From: Candidatus Peregrinibacteria bacterium
GTDB taxonomy: Bacteria > Patescibacteriota > Gracilibacteria > Peribacterales > Peribacteraceae
Length of the DNA: 6,410 nucleotides
Assembly (NCBI GenBank): GCA_030638845.1
Contig: DAOWDW010000048.1
Location: 1 to 6,410 of the forward strand
Direction: 5' to 3'
Shown: in pieces, positions 5,623 through 6,410 of the stretch
Position numbering within the stretch: position 1 is the stretch's first letter
Layout of the letters: each line of letters starts with the position of its first letter
Notes under the pieces: model-generated
What the model was told of the DNA's origin: nothing
Seen by the model: only the letters and a program-made list of their open reading frames with translations
The model's database searches: none
Position numbers and translations under genes: made by a program

Positions 5623-6375
5623 TTAAGCTACCACCTCGTATCCATCCTCTTTTACTAGTAAAGAATGCTCAAAATGAGCACAAAGTGAGCCATCTGTTGT
5701 ACATATAGTCCATCCATCATTCAATTCTTTAATTTCATCTGTCCCCGCAGAAACTATCGGTTCTATAGCAATTAGTGTTCCTGCAGGAATACGTATTCCA
5801 CTGCCTGCTTTTCCACTATTAGGAATATCTGGTGGCTGATGAAGGTCACTTCCAAGACCATGCCCTGTAAGCGACTGTACAGGCTTGCATCCATTATCTT
5901 CTACGTACTTTTGAATAGTTGCAGAAATATCTCCAGAGAATATTCCTGCTTTAACAACTGTAAGCGCTTTTTCAAGTGCACCCTTTGTAACATTAAGTAA
6001 TTTTTGTGCATCTTGAGAAATAATTCCAACTCCAACAGATCTACATGCATCTGTATATATTCCGTCTAGCAGTACTCCACAGTCATACGAAACAATATCT
6101 CCTTCTAAAAGTTTTCTATCTGAAGGAATTCCATGAACACATTCTTCATTTACAGACGTGCATAAAGTAGATGGAAACCCATGATAACCTTTAAAACCAG
6201 GTTCTCCTCCTTTAGATCTTATAAATTCTTCTGCAGCAATATCTAATTCTAATGTAGATATTCCAGGCTTAACTAATTCTCCAAGCATTGTAAGACAACC
6301 ACTTAGTATTGCTCCGCTTCTTCGCGCAGCATCTTTCTGATCTGGTGTTAGTATCTGACATGACATCGGCGACAT
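5623..6375 (-). CDS. map: type I methionine aminopeptidase
   Basis: This cytosolic metalloenzyme removes the initiator methionine from new proteins whose second residue is small. The 250 residues match type I (no N-terminal extension). All metal ligands are visible: Asp98 (SYDCG), Asp109 (YTDACRS), His172 (GHGLG), Glu205 (AIEP) and Glu237 (FEHS). The catalytic histidines are His81 (CVHGIP) and His179 (LHQPP). Substrate-pocket context FKGYHGFPSTLCTSVNE (61-77) is typical. The start may be the ATG at 6375 or the ATG three codons later (6366); neither has a Shine-Dalgarno motif. The gene heads the visible run; in many bacteria secY and adk lie just before map, which here would be outside the window. 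A 211-nt gap to infA suggests infA may also have its own promoter. Confidence 0.97.
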   Translation of the reverse strand: MSPMSCQILTPDQKDAARRSGAILSGCLTMLGELVKPGISTLELDIAAEEFIRSKGGEPGFKGYHGFPSTLCTSVNEECVHGIPSDRKLLEGDIVSYDCGVLLDGIYTDACRSVGVGIISQDAQKLLNVTKGALEKALTVVKAGIFSGDISATIQKYVEDNGCKPVQSLTGHGLGSDLHQPPDIPNSGKAGSGIRIPAGTLIAIEPIVSAGTDEIKELNDGWTICTTDGSLCAHFEHSLLVKEDGYEVVA

Positions 6376-6381
6376 GATATA

Positions 6382-6409
6382 GAAATAAGAAATTAAAGAA
6401 ATGAAATAA
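6382..6409. repeat. probable heptad array K upstream of map (4 x 7 nt)
   Basis: Plus-strand units GAAATAA, GAAATTA, AAGAAAT, GAAATAA in register; the third fits poorly. It begins 6 nt upstream of the map start codon and reaches the window end. Simple A-rich composition could produce this by chance, so the call is weaker than for the others. Confidence 0.45.
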
Positions 6410-6410
6410 A

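Overview
The window carries the distal part of a bacterial ribosomal-protein superoperon. Every gene reads on the minus strand, in transcription order map - infA - rpmJ - rpsM - rpsK - rpsD - rpoA - rplQ - rplM - rpsI (from 6375 down to 683). A hairpin terminator follows (626-662), then a small putative secreted protein of unknown function (262-552) and a tRNA-Thr(CGU) gene (139-215). No plausible gene lies on the plus strand. The AT-rich DNA, the direct joining of rplQ to rplM-rpsI, the basic or acidic tails on L17 and IF-1, and short periodic repeats between genes suggest a Candidate Phyla Radiation (Patescibacteria) genome. That assignment is inferred from gene order and protein style, not from a tree. 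UGA serves as the stop of rplQ, so the UGA-to-glycine code of some Patescibacteria is not in use.

Layout: methionine aminopeptidase (map) lies upstream, followed by a 211-nt gap with a small hairpin. Next come IF-1 and the alpha-operon genes S13, S11, S4 and RNA polymerase alpha. L17 follows with a 71-residue low-complexity tail, then L13 overlapping it by 4 nt, then S9. Together they supply small- and large-subunit ribosomal proteins, an initiation factor, a core polymerase subunit and the enzyme that trims the initiator methionine.

The unusual layer is between the genes. Most gene gaps, and the 3' third of rplQ, contain short degenerate tandem arrays with a strict 7-nt period (one has period 8), 3 to 10 units long. 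Several sit within 0-3 nt of a start or stop codon. The units fall into a few recurring families: TAGCTTG-like at three places, CCATTTT-like at two, GTTAAC-like at two. In rplQ the arrays are read in frame as part of the protein. Two GC-stem/AU-loop palindromes also occupy gene junctions, and no gene shows a clear Shine-Dalgarno sequence. The heptad system is the most interesting observation here; its origin and role cannot be settled from this window.
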